The notes beneath the pieces were generated by a model, which did no database searches, had not been told where the DNA came from, and saw only the letters and a list, made by a program, of their open reading frames with translations. DNA of 64,000 nucleotides, from assembly GCF_036588685.1 (NCBI RefSeq), contig NC_086386.1, positions 14,528,931-14,592,930 on the forward strand. Direction: 5' to 3'. Made by a program: the position numbers and the translations under genes. Within the stretch, counting starts at the first letter, position 1. Each line of letters starts with the position of its first letter. The DNA comes from Mytilus trossulus (Eukaryota > Mollusca > Bivalvia > Mytilida > Mytilidae). Below are positions 45,801 to 56,930 of this stretch, piece by piece.

Positions 45801-47368
45801 CAGAGGAGGGGAAGCTGGACCTCCCCTTTCCCTTTCGTAGAAAAACAATTAGTTGATTATATAGGGAAAAACTGAAGCATGACTGGAACGGCCCCCCTTT
45901 CGGTCGATCAGCGCCCCCACCCTTTATGAAAAGTTCTGGATCTGCCACTGGTGAGTGTGTAGAGGTAACCGTCGATCTTCGGAGGTACACGGACTATCCA
46001 AATTATCAAGAAAATGTGTGGAAAACCTGTCAACTTACAGCTTAAAAGTGTTGACAGGAAAGTAAATGAAATGAAAAATTTAGACCATTTAAATATCAAG
46101 GTCCCTTTAATACAGAAACAATTTGATCAGATATAAAACATCGTCATTATTTCCTTGATTATGCTTTGCATCGCTTAAAAAACTTGATTTGCTGGACGAA
46201 ATTATAGTTTCACGTAGGCAGTAATGCTCCGCAGTAAAAACAAGCAACATTTTATGGCAATAGTTCTCTAACAGTCATTTTATCGGAATGAGTCATTATT
46301 GTATAGGCTTTGTAAAATATTAACCAAACATAATCGATAGGTTTAAGTGTGAAAACGTGTATATGATATTACCTTTTTCAAACCACACTTGGTATCAATT
46401 CTCAACACGTATCCTTGAGTTGAGCTGTCTGGATTATATTGGTGTTTAGGTTTACAGATGTGATATTGAAAAAGGCCATAAAATATATTGTATGAATGAC
46501 AGTAAGTGATATCTATGATACTGACCACATTATTACATGCAAGTAGCTGTCTACTATCGCCAATATAAAATCCACTGACCATTGCGTCATCCTCAATTCG
46601 TCTCATTTGTATCATGTACCCTTTAAACAATGTACCTACAGGACTGCTTAGTGTCACTGAAATGTTAAAAACAAATAAATATACAAAATACTTATACTGT
46701 CTGAGAATTGAAATATATATGTGCTCGTCGTTGTATGTCTAAGTTTTATTCCTCGGAAGTCGAATGTAGCTGTCGGATTTGTTTGGTGTGCTACTAGTAT
46801 CTTATATTTTTGGTTATTTCAGTGAGTGGACGTTAGGCCTATATTATGATGCTGAAATTACGATACATATACTAAAATGGTTTGGAGAGAGCATCCTTCA
46901 AACAGAATAGATCACAGATAGAAATGATGAAAACACCGGAGGGTCTTGGATTTTTAACATGTGAATGAACATGTGTCGAAATCGGTATGTGCAAAATTCG
47001 AGATCGTGAGCTTACAATAATGTTTGCGTGCGTTTGAATCATTTGGCATTTATCATATATGCAGATAAGTCGCATTAGATCGGCCGTTCAAGCAATCTCA
47101 CTATACTCCTACTCAGTTGTATTTGATTAGCATTGTCACAATTGATATTCTTACCATTAACAATAGTTCCAAATGTATATGACGTTGTGTTAAGAGTGAC
47201 AGTATAGGGATTTGGTGTCTGTTGAGGATTAGGACCATGACTTGGGATCATGCTGTCACAGACCGAGGATGGTGCTCCATTACGGTTACCGTATGTCACA
47301 TGTTGCAAGCACAGACAAATATGTACGACCAAAACAACTTCAAGTAATTTTCTTTTGTTCATTTTCAT
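42587..47368 (-). CDS. Reeler-domain cell-surface protein, gene B (4 coding exons)
   Basis: Minus-strand exons 47368-47155, 46656-46526, 45506-45409, 42830-42587 join in frame to 228 residues. Residues 1-28 are a signal peptide (hydrophobic LLEVVLVVHICLCL). The reeler domain (about 29-152) starts GNRNGAPSSVC, has the PY-TVTLNTTSY strand, the F-K-G-Y-M-I-Q-M-R core, a second cysteine (LLAC) and FLWIAPSEADGQ. After a V-A-T-V-V segment and F-W-T-N-I-Q comes a Gln-rich polar linker (about 168-210) and a hydrophobic tail (CIISALGIILKLLV) that fits a GPI signal. The linker differs completely from gene A (Gln-rich versus Thr/Ser-rich) although the domain and intron phases agree, so the stalk evolves fastest. 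The exact start could be the second ATG two codons on. Confidence 0.88.
42875..43160. repeat. SINE-like scrap and 'gacattg...catcataaaa' short repeats in gene B intron 3
   Basis: About 42875-42955 is the 'gtcaaagagacaacaacccg' family. About 43000-43160 has three to four degenerate units with 'gacattgtaagac / gacatcattataaaa' and 'cccatatcatcttgacattg'. Confidence 0.65.
43766..45113. repeat. 38-bp tandem array (AAGCTTGGACCAATAGATAT), split by a MITE
   Basis: About 6 units at 43766-44015 and about 13 units at 44595-45113, each with a HindIII-like AAGCTT and the palindromic words ATATATG-TCATATG. The array lies in gene B intron 3. Frames read from it (43886-44098; 44891-45157) are repeat translations. 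Units at both outer ends are the most diverged (ACATCTG for TCATATG). Confidence 0.92.
44016..44594. mobile_element. MITE with ~90-bp terminal inverted repeats at a TTAA site
   Basis: Left end 'ggttcatgtggaccctatgg', right end its exact complement over the first 20 bases, with the arms matching for about 90 bp (both include a 'ctctgagtacag' block). It is flanked by TTAA (44012-44015) and CTAA (44595-44598); array units have TTAA at that place. TTAA duplication is the hallmark of piggyBac-type transposition; the terminal bases differ from canonical piggyBac, so that label is inference. Confidence 0.88.
45195..45340 (-). repeat. Mussel retroelement tail, minus orientation
   Basis: 'aggaagatgtggtgtgagtg' and 'ccaatgagacaactctccat' through 'gtacggccttcaacacggag', the complement of the tail at 31.9 kb. 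Confidence 0.8.
45409..45506 (-). CDS. Gene B coding exon 3
   Basis: 98 nt. Acceptor TTAATTCAG|GAATAC, donor ATCGT|GTAAGT, phase 2. It encodes the AVTHTENGDK ... WIAPSEADG segment. Confidence 0.88.
45789..45950. mobile_element. CAGTGGCGGATCC-type MITE, copy 4
   Basis: Left 'catagatggatccagagg', right 'ctggatctgccactg', 162 bp, in gene B intron 2 (between exons 2 and 3). Confidence 0.75.
46526..46656 (-). CDS. Gene B coding exon 2 (reeler core)
   Basis: 131 nt. Acceptor AACATTTCAG|TGACACTAAG, donor AATGTG|GTCAGT (weak but GT). Same length as gene C exon 2. Confidence 0.87.
47155..47368 (-). CDS. Gene B coding exon 1
   Basis: Starts at ATG 47368; signal peptide plus N-terminal reeler strands; ends ...GTTAATG|GTAAGA, phase 1. 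It is preceded by an AAAAAA run and a possible acceptor TTCAG just before the ATG, so an untranslated first exon is possible; a donor GATAG|GTAAGT near 48803 is one candidate. Confidence 0.88.
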
Positions 47369-47584
47369 TCCTGAAGAAAAAAAAAAGAATTATTTAAAAT
47401 AACTACACTTAAACCATCTGATTTACAAGTTATTTGAAACTATTGTTTTTGTTAAATAAGATAAGCATGTTAAAGAAATCAAGGATCATGCCATTCAAAT
47501 ATTTGATTTTTAGTATTCGAAAGGGTCACTCCAAGATTCTGACAGAGAATATTACTGTTATAATTTAGGAACATGAGCATTGAT

Positions 47585-50180
47585 ATGAGCTTGCTATGCA
47601 GTATGGTGTTTTTGCTAATTTTTGAAAGCCGTATGGTGACTTAGTGTGTTGCCTACATCTATGCCATTTAGTCTTAAGCGGAGAGCTGTCAAAACCATGT
47701 CACAACTTTTTATCTTTATAATTATTAGAGGAAGTATAAGAGAGGCAAAATATAGATATTTAAACGAACAGAAAGCGCTACGAAAAATATATACCGTTTT
47801 CGTTTTAACAAAACAAAACATAGAAATCATAAAGCATCACGAGAACCCAAACAAAAATTGGTTTCATGAGACCCGATGTGTATGCAGATCTAGCCCCACG
47901 TGTGTCTTCCGTTGTATTGCACAAAACCGGTGATAAGTACTACTCTGTAAGAAGCATTCGAGAAAAAGATTAAAGTATTATGATTCCGTCAATTTGAACA
48001 TATTCATTTTCATCTGTGAAACAGATTTTCCATGACGGTCAACAAGCTCCTACAACATTCAAACCGCAAATCATTGTTCCAATCAGGGAGAAGGGTTGGC
48101 GCCTTGAAATACATCGCCACACGCTCATTATGTGTCTGTCCCAAGTCAATAGCCTGTAGTTCAATGGTGTTTATTGATTACTAGTAATTTGATTTCTGTG
48201 AATTGTTTTGTAATCAATTAGGCTGTTAGATTTCGCATGGTCGTTTATAGCTATAGCCTAGTATAGTACGGGTATGGGATTTTAACCTTAGGCTGCACTG
48301 TTGCCTAAGATTGCTTACATCCACTTCATTTGAACTTTAGTGGATAGTTGTCTCATTAGCAATCATACTACATCTCCTTATTTTTTATTTTCTACTAAAT
48401 CTTTACACATTTAATTTACGAAAGATTTTTCCTATAAGTGACAAACGTTGGGTAACAACCGTTATATGGGATATGATCTAGAAAGGAAAATAATCGCGAC
48501 ATTTGCAGTATATGTTATATATATATAGAAAAAGTAATACAGTTCAAAAGAAATATTAACGATCTTATTTCCAATTTATCAATCTTCATAATATTTCCAC
48601 ATTTAAAACCAGTTTTATATATTTTAGATTAAAAAGCAATTTTATATCTGTTTTCAATCTAAGTATGTTGCTCTTGCCAAAGATTATTTAGAAATAGTCT
48701 AACTTCTTTCAGCTTGTATCTTGGCAATCTAACCGTGTCATCATAATGTAGAAAGTCACCATTCATTCTATAATTCATTTTTCTTTCTATTATTGTCAAA
48801 CTTACCTATCTCTTGCCAAAGATAAATGTAAAGAAATGAAGCCTTCCGTTCTTAAATTCTTCTTTTATACAGTATTTTTCTGATCTACTAAGTTTTCAGG
48901 CAAAGTTAGTATTTTTATGATATGAAATAAGATGCTACGCTGTGTCATTAAGGGTTACTTCTTATAAATAATTTAAACGGTTTCAAATGTCTTCATTATT
49001 GATTTGTACAAGTTAACTTTTGAGAAATATTCAGAAACTGCTTACACTTTATCTAATTTCATTAATATTTCAATAACACGATTCTTTACGTTTTTTTTTA
49101 AAGTGTAATAACAAATTTAGGAAACATGGAAACTATAAGTATTTTATTTTTTTAAATTATAATTCACTTTTGCGCCAATTATTAAGCCATAGATATGAAA
49201 ATAAGGATATGTGGTATGATTGCGTACGAGGCAACTACCCACCTAAGTGCATATGAAGTGGATGTCAGCAATTATAAACGTCAACAACAAGGAAAACATC
49301 ATAATCTTCTGTAAACTAAAACAATATTAAGTCCAAGGTTATGGTTGTCTTTCTGAAATTGTAAAAATCTCATCCCTTATTTTATTTGATCTTATTGATT
49401 TGTAGTGTGTCAAAGATCAAATTTATACGCTTAGTGTATGTTCACTTGTTTGTGTTTATATGCAATACGAAGGGATAAAGTTACGATACTGTTGTCAGGT
49501 CATTAAAGATTCAATTTGCTTATTTTGGCGTTAATATTAATTCACTTATAGGGTCTTTAAATCGGAACTAAACGCATTTATTTAAAAACCAGTTGTTGGC
49601 ATGACACGGGTTATGTTCTTCTCATATATGTTATGATGGTATGATACTAAACCTCTCAGGGGAGGATTGTGGCTGATGTTCATATGATGAACACATAATT
49701 TTTCAATCAGTTTAATTGAAGTCTGGAGCTGGCATGTCAGTTAACTGCTAGTAGTCTGATGTTATTTATGCATTAATGTCATTTTGTTTATTTTCTTTGG
49801 TTACAACTTCTGACAACAGACTCGGACTTCTCTTGAACTGAATTTTAATGTACGTATTGTAATGCGTTTACTTTTCTGCATTGGGGGAGGGTTGAGATCT
49901 CACAAACATGTTTAACCCCGCCGCATTTTTGCGCCTGTCCCATGTCAATAGCCTCTGGCCTTTGTTAGTCTTGTATTATTTTAACTTTTAGTTTCTTGTG
50001 TACAATTTGGAGTTTATTATGGCGTTCATTATCACTGAACTAGTATATATTTGTTTAGGGTCCTACTGAAGGACGTCTCCGGGTGCAGGAATTTTTCGTT
50101 ACATTGAAGACCTATTGGTGACCTTCTACTCTATGGTCGGGTTGTTGTCTCTTTGGCACATTCTCCATTTCCATTCTCAA
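47585..50180 (+). repeat. Intergenic region with several retroelement tails
   Basis: Pieces at about 47585-47690 ('gagcttgctatgcagtatgg'), 48040-48385 (ending 'aatcatactacatctcctta'), 49200-49290 (minus orientation) and 49880-50175 ('catgtttaaccccgccgcat' to 'tgtctctttggcacattctc'). The rest is AT-rich without a gene. Confidence 0.6.
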
Positions 50181-50250
50181 TTTTATATACATGTCTATTG
50201 ATTGAATTAAGTCATTTCAGTTAATATTTTACAGTGTCTCTTACTATATT

Positions 50251-50348
50251 GTGATATTATACTATTGTTTCAGGTAAAGGTGAAAGTTGGTACGTTTTAA
50301 TATAGGTACCAACTTTCACCTTTACCTGAAACAATAGTATAATATCAC
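50251..50348. repeat. Perfect 43-bp inverted repeat with 12-base loop
   Basis: Arms 50251-50293 and 50306-50348 are exact complements; the loop is GTTTTAATATAG. It marks the downstream side of a decayed LINE on the minus strand. Confidence 0.95.
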
Positions 50349-50479
50349 AGATCGGAATAAAAAGACATATAGACAAATAATGGTACAACAGACACAACAT
50401 AGAAAACTGAAGATTGAGCAAATCAAACACCATAAGATAAGATGAACAAAGCACTAATGGTATGCATAACAATGACATG

Positions 50480-51460
50480 ATCTGCCATTCCAGGTCTGTA
50501 TTAGATTGGAAAATTGAGTTAGAGAATTTTCCTGTCTTATGTGGTTTGGCAGTTCATTCCATTATTGTGCAGCATTGACACGAAATGATTTTAATCCATA
50601 TCTTGTAGTTTTAACTCTAGGTATGTCAGCCTTAGATCTAAATTATAACGTTGAGTTTTGATATTTATAAGGTCATGATGATAACTGGGACTTTTCTTGT
50701 GTGCAATTTTAAATGTTTCAATTCAAAAGTTAATTTTCATAGCTGTTTATATAGTCTTAATATATGAAGCGGAGAGCTCTTTCCAGTATTTTTTCATTTT
50801 TTTGAGATTTTTTTTCAATACAGAAATGCCAAATTACCGGACAATAATTAAAATTTGAAAAAATGAAGGAGTAGTAAGATGTAAGACGTCCCAACCTGTT
50901 TACATATTTGCCAATACGTTTAAGAATTTTAGTTGTTTAGAACTTTTTTTTACAAATTTGTGAGATTTGTTTATCAAATTTTTGTTCAAAAACTATCGTT
51001 ACACCAAGGAGTTTAACATCTTCATCACATGAAATAGTATTGCCTCCTAAATTATTTTTTTTGTCTTTTTTCCAATATTAATGGCCTGGATAAGCTTTCA
51101 TTAAATTTTGTGAAAACCATTTTGTATTTTTACTAAATTATCTTCATTATTGTCACAGTATGACAGGGTATTATCACCTGCATAATTATACATTATACAT
51201 TGTACTATCTTGAACACAGTAAAAAGAATCATAAAAAAAAAGACATTAAACAACACTGGACCAAGAATCGACCCTTGGGGAACCAACCCCCTTTATCAGT
51301 ATTTCCCAGTCACTGTAAGTGTTTCCGATCTTTATACGTTGGCTTCTATTTCAATGTAACTTTTGAATAATTTAAATGAGCTTTCAGAGACGTCATAAGC
51401 CTATAATATTAATAAAAGTAAATCTTTGGGCAAACAGTCGAAGGCTTTTGATAGATTCAT
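50480..51460 (-). pseudogene. Decayed LINE reverse transcriptase fragment
   Basis: On the minus strand, about 51455-51420 reads N-L-S-K-A-F-D-C-L-P-K-D-L (RT motif A with the first Asp replaced by Asn). About 51350-51300 reads R-I-K-I-G-N-T-Y-S-D-W-E-I. Then, after a frameshift near 51290, V-P-Q-G-S-I-L-G-P-V-L-F and a catalytic box changed from YADD to YAGD. This is a different family from the 28-30 kb LINE (VPQGSILGP type, CR1/Jockey-like). Stop codons and a frameshift rule out function. Confidence 0.8.
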
Positions 51461-52176
51461 TAGTATATATTTTTTCAACAAGAGTTTTTTTCCAATCTTC
51501 TATCACCAGCCTGCTTCTTACAATGCATATGCTCTGTCTGTAATGTCGTATCTTCTGCTCTTTTATTGTTGCTATATGTACATGCTGTTAGATTTCTTTG
51601 TATAGTGCATGTTCGTCGTTCGTACAACTATCTTCTGCTTTACTTTGTCCGAGTTTTTTTGTTGTCGTATTTTTGTGTTGCTAGCTTGTTATACTGCATG
51701 TAATTTGTATTTACTGGTACATACTGCTTTTAACACTTCAATTCGTTGTATGATTGATTTGTTATGTGCTTATAACATCAGACGGTTAAAGAGCTCTATG
51801 ATTTTTAAAAGGGATAATGTTTTACGTCATCTACATGTATATATGAATACCCGAATTTAAATAAAATGACTTTCCTTTACTTACAACTAATTTTTTCTGC
51901 TTTATATACAAACGTAAACTTTTTCGAGATATAGGCGTTTATCTTAAATACAACTTCAGGTAATTGAGAAAGGACAAACTAAAGTTTTATTGAGGAGCGA
52001 ATCTGTACATTGGTATTCTATTTTATATCTTCTTTATGCAAATTCACTCATAACGTCATTATTTAGCAACATATACATTTAAATCATTGAATCAGCGAAA
52101 TGTCAACATAGGCGGATAAAATACTTATATATCTTATGCAATAGAAGATGACTAAACAGACACAACGGAGGAAGCG

Positions 52177-52198
52177 ATGGGTCGTTATCACACAACAG
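52177..52198 (+). CDS. Gene D coding exon 1
   Basis: ATG at 52177, then six codons and one base; donor ACAACAG|GTAAAC. Chosen because its phase (1) and sequence complete the signal peptide begun at 52503. An upstream ATG at 52149 is in another frame. Confidence 0.65.
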
Positions 52199-55100
52199 GT
52201 AAACCACAATTATATTTTATAAGTGAAAAGGAACATGATTTTTTTCTTTTTAAAAAATATACAGTATCGATCATTTAATGAATTTCAACAATTAACATTA
52301 GCAAATATAATTTCACAAATAAATATGGTTTTATAGGCCTATAACAATAATCTGCACATTTCACATATACACTTCAGATGTCGGTGTGCATCAGACCCGT
52401 TATTCTTTTTAAGATCAATTTCTCATATGTTTAAGTCAGGGTATAAATCACCAATATCTGACAATCAGTCGTGAATGTAAAAGATTACACATCTGTTTAC
52501 AGCGTTTTTGGGGTGTTTGTGCTGTTTGTTCCTGGTCATACATACATTGCCAACATCTAGATCGCCATTACTGACCAGCATACATCTAACTGACCAGAAC
52601 TGTACTGACTGTTGTGAATTTCTGCAGTGTACTGAAAAATTTACTGGCAAAATCAACATATCTACTGGTGGAATTCAATTTATTGAAGCAGCTTGCAAGT
52701 AAGTTGAATGTTATTAAAACACCTTTTGGATTACCATATCCGTTTCCTATATGTAATAAAAAAGATATTGAATAATTCCACCTGAAGTCCACTTTTCAAT
52801 CTCAACAATTAATAAATCCGACATCGCCTGGTTAACTAAAAAAAATGCATCAGAATAGCAAATTGTTTCTCCGGTAAGCACACGTCATTTACGAGTAAAA
52901 TCAAATTACAACTACTTGTTTTGGGGTTTAAATAGTGTACCCAGGTAGAACAGCATGTTTCCCGATGGGCTGTAATAAAATTAACGATACCAATTTTCTT
53001 GCACCAGATGCGCATTTCGACAATACATGTCTCTTCAGTGATGCTCGTGGCCAAAATATTTGAAATCCAAAGCTTATATAAAAGATGAAGAGCTATAATC
53101 CAAAAGGTCCAAAAAGTTTAGCCAAATCCGTGAAAGGAATCAGAGCTTTGCATGAGGAAGATACATTCCTTAATTTATAAAATTTATAATAGTTTGTAAC
53201 AGTAAATTTAATAACACAATAAATCCGTATTTTCATGCCAGTACCGAAGTACTGGCTACTGGGCTGGTGATACCCTCGGGGACTAATAGTCCACCAGCAG
53301 AGGCATCGACCCAGTGGTAGAAATAAAATTAACGATACCAATTTTCTTGCACCAGATGCGCATTTCGACAATACATGTCTCTTCAGTGATGCTCGTGGCC
53401 AAAATATTTGAAATCCAAAGCTTATATAAAAGATGAAGAGCTATAATCCAAAAGGTCCAAAAAATTTAGCCAAATCCGTGAAAGGAATCAGAGCTTTGCA
53501 TGAGGGAGATACATTCCTGTAACTTTGTTAAGAAGCACGTTTAAAATCTGGTTCAGATTGTTGTTCTGGGGTGCATATGCATATCACATTTACAATTTTC
53601 TCTCCTTGATAAGCATGCACTTTGTGTAGCTAGACGATAAATGCAAAGGAACAACACAAAATCAAAGGAAACCAAATTAGACAGGGTTTATCAAAATATT
53701 AAATCTTCCCCAGCAAATATTACCTTAAATAGATATGGCTAAATTTTGGGTCTTATAACTTTTCACCTGTGTATATATTACATAACTTCGTTGGATACTC
53801 CGGTTTTGAGTGTTCCGAATGAAATACAATCTAGTAAAGCGTTCCGGACGCACACTATTTATCAAGTGTTGTTTTCGTTTTATATAATACCTTATTATCA
53901 AAACCATTTAATTTTCAATTTTGTTTTCATTTTATTTTTTCAGTGACATGGGGAATCAGCAAATGTTGTCCTGTTATTCTCCAGAGAAACTCCAAAGCTG
54001 TTCCTACCTAAAACGCATGTCTTCCTATCTTCCTGGGCAACAGACCATGAAGCAGCAATTGACGGAAATGTGTGCACACAAAGAAGGTAAATGGGTCAAA
54101 ACTATGCTTAATTTGGGATGGATTTTGTGGCTATAAGGGTGGATCGTGTTGATCATAATATGAACCGAAGTTTCTTGTGGACCTATTTTTGACGTCTTGT
54201 TCATACACGATGGTGTAAGTACCCAGTCCTCCTAAACTTGATTGGTTTGATTCTTAGTATTTCTTTCTGATTAATATATACTAGGTGATAATATAATACA
54301 CCTCAAATATTTTCATTCGGATATACTATAGAGTTCAGGAGGTCCGCATATCATTATTAGCAAATGCAAATTTAGATCTTTAAATTGGACGCAGAAAATT
54401 CATATCTTCCCTCGGTGTGATTTAAACCCAATCTATTGTAATCATGTTGCGATATGTCAAACAACCTGTACCAATCATCTAACAATGCTTTATATCCAAG
54501 TATGGTTTCATAAACATAAACGAATATTAAAAACAGAGATGTGGTATATGGCAATTAGATATCTATCAAAAAAGACCGTAGGGAATTAACACAAGACACA
54601 ATAGTTCACCGTACGCGCGTTATCTTTAAGAAAGTAGTACGAACTCTGTTTTATTATAAACACGAATCAAATATTTGCAGACCTAACAATGATGGGTCAA
54701 AATTCGATAACAGTTTGTTATTTCATGTTTTGGTTTGCAGATTTCCTTGGACTTGAATCATGCATAGCAGCCAAATCGTTTGTGGACAGCTATACTATCT
54801 GTACGGCTCCATATATAGCTGCGTTGAGTGATAAGACAGCTGATTTATGTCAGTAAGTTGAGTGGTGTGATATCTTTTTTTTTATCTATCATGTTTAAAA
54901 CAGACCTAGGAGACACTCAAAACGATTATTCTATGAAGAGAAATTGACAACGCCATGGAAAGAACAGCAAACAAAAGAGGACGAAAAGACAAAGCGTCCT
55001 CTTTACATTAAATTCAAAACAAGACTAATCAACACGAAATCGAAACCTAACAATCATACAGTTAGAAAACATATGTTGTTTAGTTCGTTTTATTTATTTT

Positions 55101-55578
55101 TGAAATCAACAACATTTAAGCCATAGTTCAATGAACAACAATTTAGGTGTCTAGCATAGCTCTACATATAAGCATTCACAAATAGTCAATATGCTTAAAG
55201 CTATCTTTTATACATGTAGCTTGATATCGGTTCAAAGTAGGAATCATAATCGGTACCTTAATACGACGCATTCATGTCAATGATTCGTGTACAACACATA
55301 CAGATCTTTGTAAGATGTTATTCTTAGCACGTGGTTTTAATATAGTTTTAGTTTTGATGTGCTTATATTTTCCTATGTTTAATAAACAAATATAAAAATA
55401 ACATCTCGGTTTATACACTTTCTACAGGGTATACAAGGTCCAGGTGAATTGTACTATTTCCTTACTGACCAGGACCAACTGCAACCCAATATATGTAAAT
55501 ACGTATCGCTCTATGCAGGAAAAGGGACTAACGCAGACATGTGAAATGTTGAAATACGTGCAGTCGTTGATCGGATAG
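52177..55578 (+). CDS. Secreted cysteine-rich protein, gene D (5 coding exons, novel)
   Basis: Exons 52177-52198, 52503-52698, 53944-54086, 54741-54852, 55428-55578 join in frame (phases 1, 2, 1, 2), 624 nt, 207 residues. The short first exon (MGRYHTT) is completed by the second into a signal peptide whose core is FLGCLCCLFLVIHTL. The mature protein has about 14 cysteines in four sets, one per exon 2-5: exon 2 C-x2-C-C-x4-C ... C; exon 3 C-x8-C-x23-C; exon 4 C-x12-C-x15-C; exon 5 C-x9-C-x19-C. Segments between cysteines look helical (QQTMKQQLTEMC, FVDSYTIC). Possible N-glycosylation at NCT (twice) and NIS. No transmembrane segment. A polyadenylation signal AATAAA is at 55603. I do not recognise the family; the spacing loosely resembles small secreted invertebrate cysteine-array domains (DUF19-like), unproved. 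It lies tail to tail with gene C. Confidence 0.8.
52503..52698 (+). CDS. Gene D coding exon 2 (rest of signal peptide, first Cys set)
   Basis: Acceptor CTGTTTACAG|CG, donor GCAA|GTAAGT. It encodes FLGCLCCLFLVIHTLPTS, then NCTDCCEFLQC and FIEAAC. Confidence 0.8.
52974..53518 (-). repeat. ~197-bp direct repeats flanking ~150 bp in gene D intron 2
   Basis: Copies 52974-53170 and 53322-53518 are nearly identical ('gcaccagatgcgcatttcga', 'cttcagtgatgctcgtggcc'). The spacer carries 'ctggctactgggctggtgat'. An inverted partial copy is at 19277-19392. It resembles a small retroelement with end repeats or a tandem dimer. Confidence 0.8.
53944..54086 (+). CDS. Gene D coding exon 3
   Basis: Acceptor TTATTTTTTCAG|TGACATG, donor GAAG|GTAAAT. 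Contains LSCYSPEKLQSCSYL and LTEMC. Confidence 0.8.
54741..54852 (+). CDS. Gene D coding exon 4
   Basis: Acceptor GGTTTGCAG|ATTTCC, donor TGTCA|GTAAGT. Contains GLESCIAAKSFVDSYTICTA and TADLC. Confidence 0.82.
55428..55578 (+). CDS. Gene D coding exon 5
   Basis: Acceptor CTTTCTACAG|GGTATAC; stop TAG at 55576. Contains VNCTISLLTRTNC and QTCEML. Confidence 0.82.
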
Positions 55579-55602
55579 ACGGTTATAACATTTGAAAATA
55601 CA

Positions 55603-55608
55603 AATAAA
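55603..55608 (+). terminator. Polyadenylation signal AATAAA of gene D
   Basis: AATAAA 25 bases after the gene D stop codon, in 'acaaataaaactg'. Canonical hexamer; a very short 3' untranslated region would result. Confidence 0.6.
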
Positions 55609-55699
55609 ACTGAAATTCTTAAGTGTTGATGTTGCAAATTTGTTAAGTATTTCATTGATTACTTCTGTCTAATGCAGAACAGATACTTTGTACCTAGAT

Positions 55700-56866
55700 C
55701 TCTGTTTCTGTCATGTAGTTTTTGTCTAATTCACGTTTTTCCAAACTATCTTTTCCCATCCCCTTATATTCATGATATTATTGATACGAAACTTAGACCG
55801 ACTCTTCTAAAAAGATACAGAATATCACATCAAATGTCAATGATATAATAGTAACCAATTGTTAATCCGGTAACTCTTGCAGGGTACCTCTTTTTTAATT
55901 TATTGTTTAATTCATCACGTAATATGAAGGCATTTGCTATGATTCATATGTTGAGCAAGTCTAAAACATCTAGGACATTTCTATGGGTTCATGTTATTAT
56001 GGAGTTTAACACTAGAGATGTGTTAGGTGAAAACGGATATAATTCATTTCAAACAACAAACAACTAATGAATTAACAAAACGAACGATAAGTGCCTTAAT
56101 TTCCTAAAAACTTAAGATCCTATCGCGTAAATATCGAATCACATTATTTTAGAAAACGTTGTACGCGTTTAGATCAGGAATATAGTGCGTATGAATATGT
56201 TTAAATGCAAAACCAGGATTAATCCACCATTTTCTACATTTAAAAAGGCCTGTACAGTTGTTGTTTATTCGTTTGTTGTGTTCTTTTATTTGATTTTGAC
56301 ATTTGATTAGGGACTTTCCGTTTTGAGTTTCCCTCGGAGTTCAGTATTTTTGTGATTTTACTTTATTCAGTGTGTCTACATGGACATACATACTATCTTT
56401 TGCGTTTTGAGACACCTATCCTGTTCAAGAATAAATTTAAGCATCGAAGCATTGACATCTCAGGATTTAGTTCTTCAAATGATTTCAAACGTCTGTTTTA
56501 ATCAATCTATAATTTGCCTCAAAGTTCAGTATTTTTGTGATTTTACTTTCCATATGCATTTATGGTTGATTTTTTTTCGGTTTGTTTTGCCAGGGTATTG
56601 TCAGTTTTATTACACTTATGATTATCGGTTGCTCCTTTGCAATCTTTTTTCTTATATTTGGCCAAAACAAAAATACATTATAAAATGTTTTATCGTTTTA
56701 ATACAATTGAACAAATTGGAGAAAAAAAAATGACACTGTTTGGAGAAAAAAATTGAATTTCATAATATTTTCGAAATAAAAAATAAATACATAAATTGTT
56801 AGTATGTTGGGTCTGTTGCAGTTCCAGCTCAGTTCTTTATTATTCTGCTGTGTGTGATTCCATTTG
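55700..56866. other. Between genes D and C; no gene
   Basis: AT-rich sequence containing the presumed 3' untranslated region of gene C. Frames at 56380-56733 and 56698-56922 are not supported as host exons, but the second preserves an out-of-frame continuation of gene C (see gene C). Confidence 0.5.
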
Positions 56867-56930
56867 TTAACTGAGTGGTGCTGATTGTATATTTGTCCAA
56901 TACACATCGTACCGCTGAACAACAGTGGAT
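56867..56930 (-). CDS. Gene C coding exon 4 (truncated)
   Basis: Acceptor TACATTAG|ATCCAC; encodes STVVQRYDVYWTNIQSAPLS; stop TAA at 56869-56867, about 60 residues before the position at which gene B ends. Confidence 0.78.

Noticed and set aside
50349-50358. AGATCGGAAT after the hairpin resembles a sequencing adapter start
   Set aside because: Only about eight bases agree and the sequence then diverges; chance is likely, though an artefact of the hairpin itself is not excluded.
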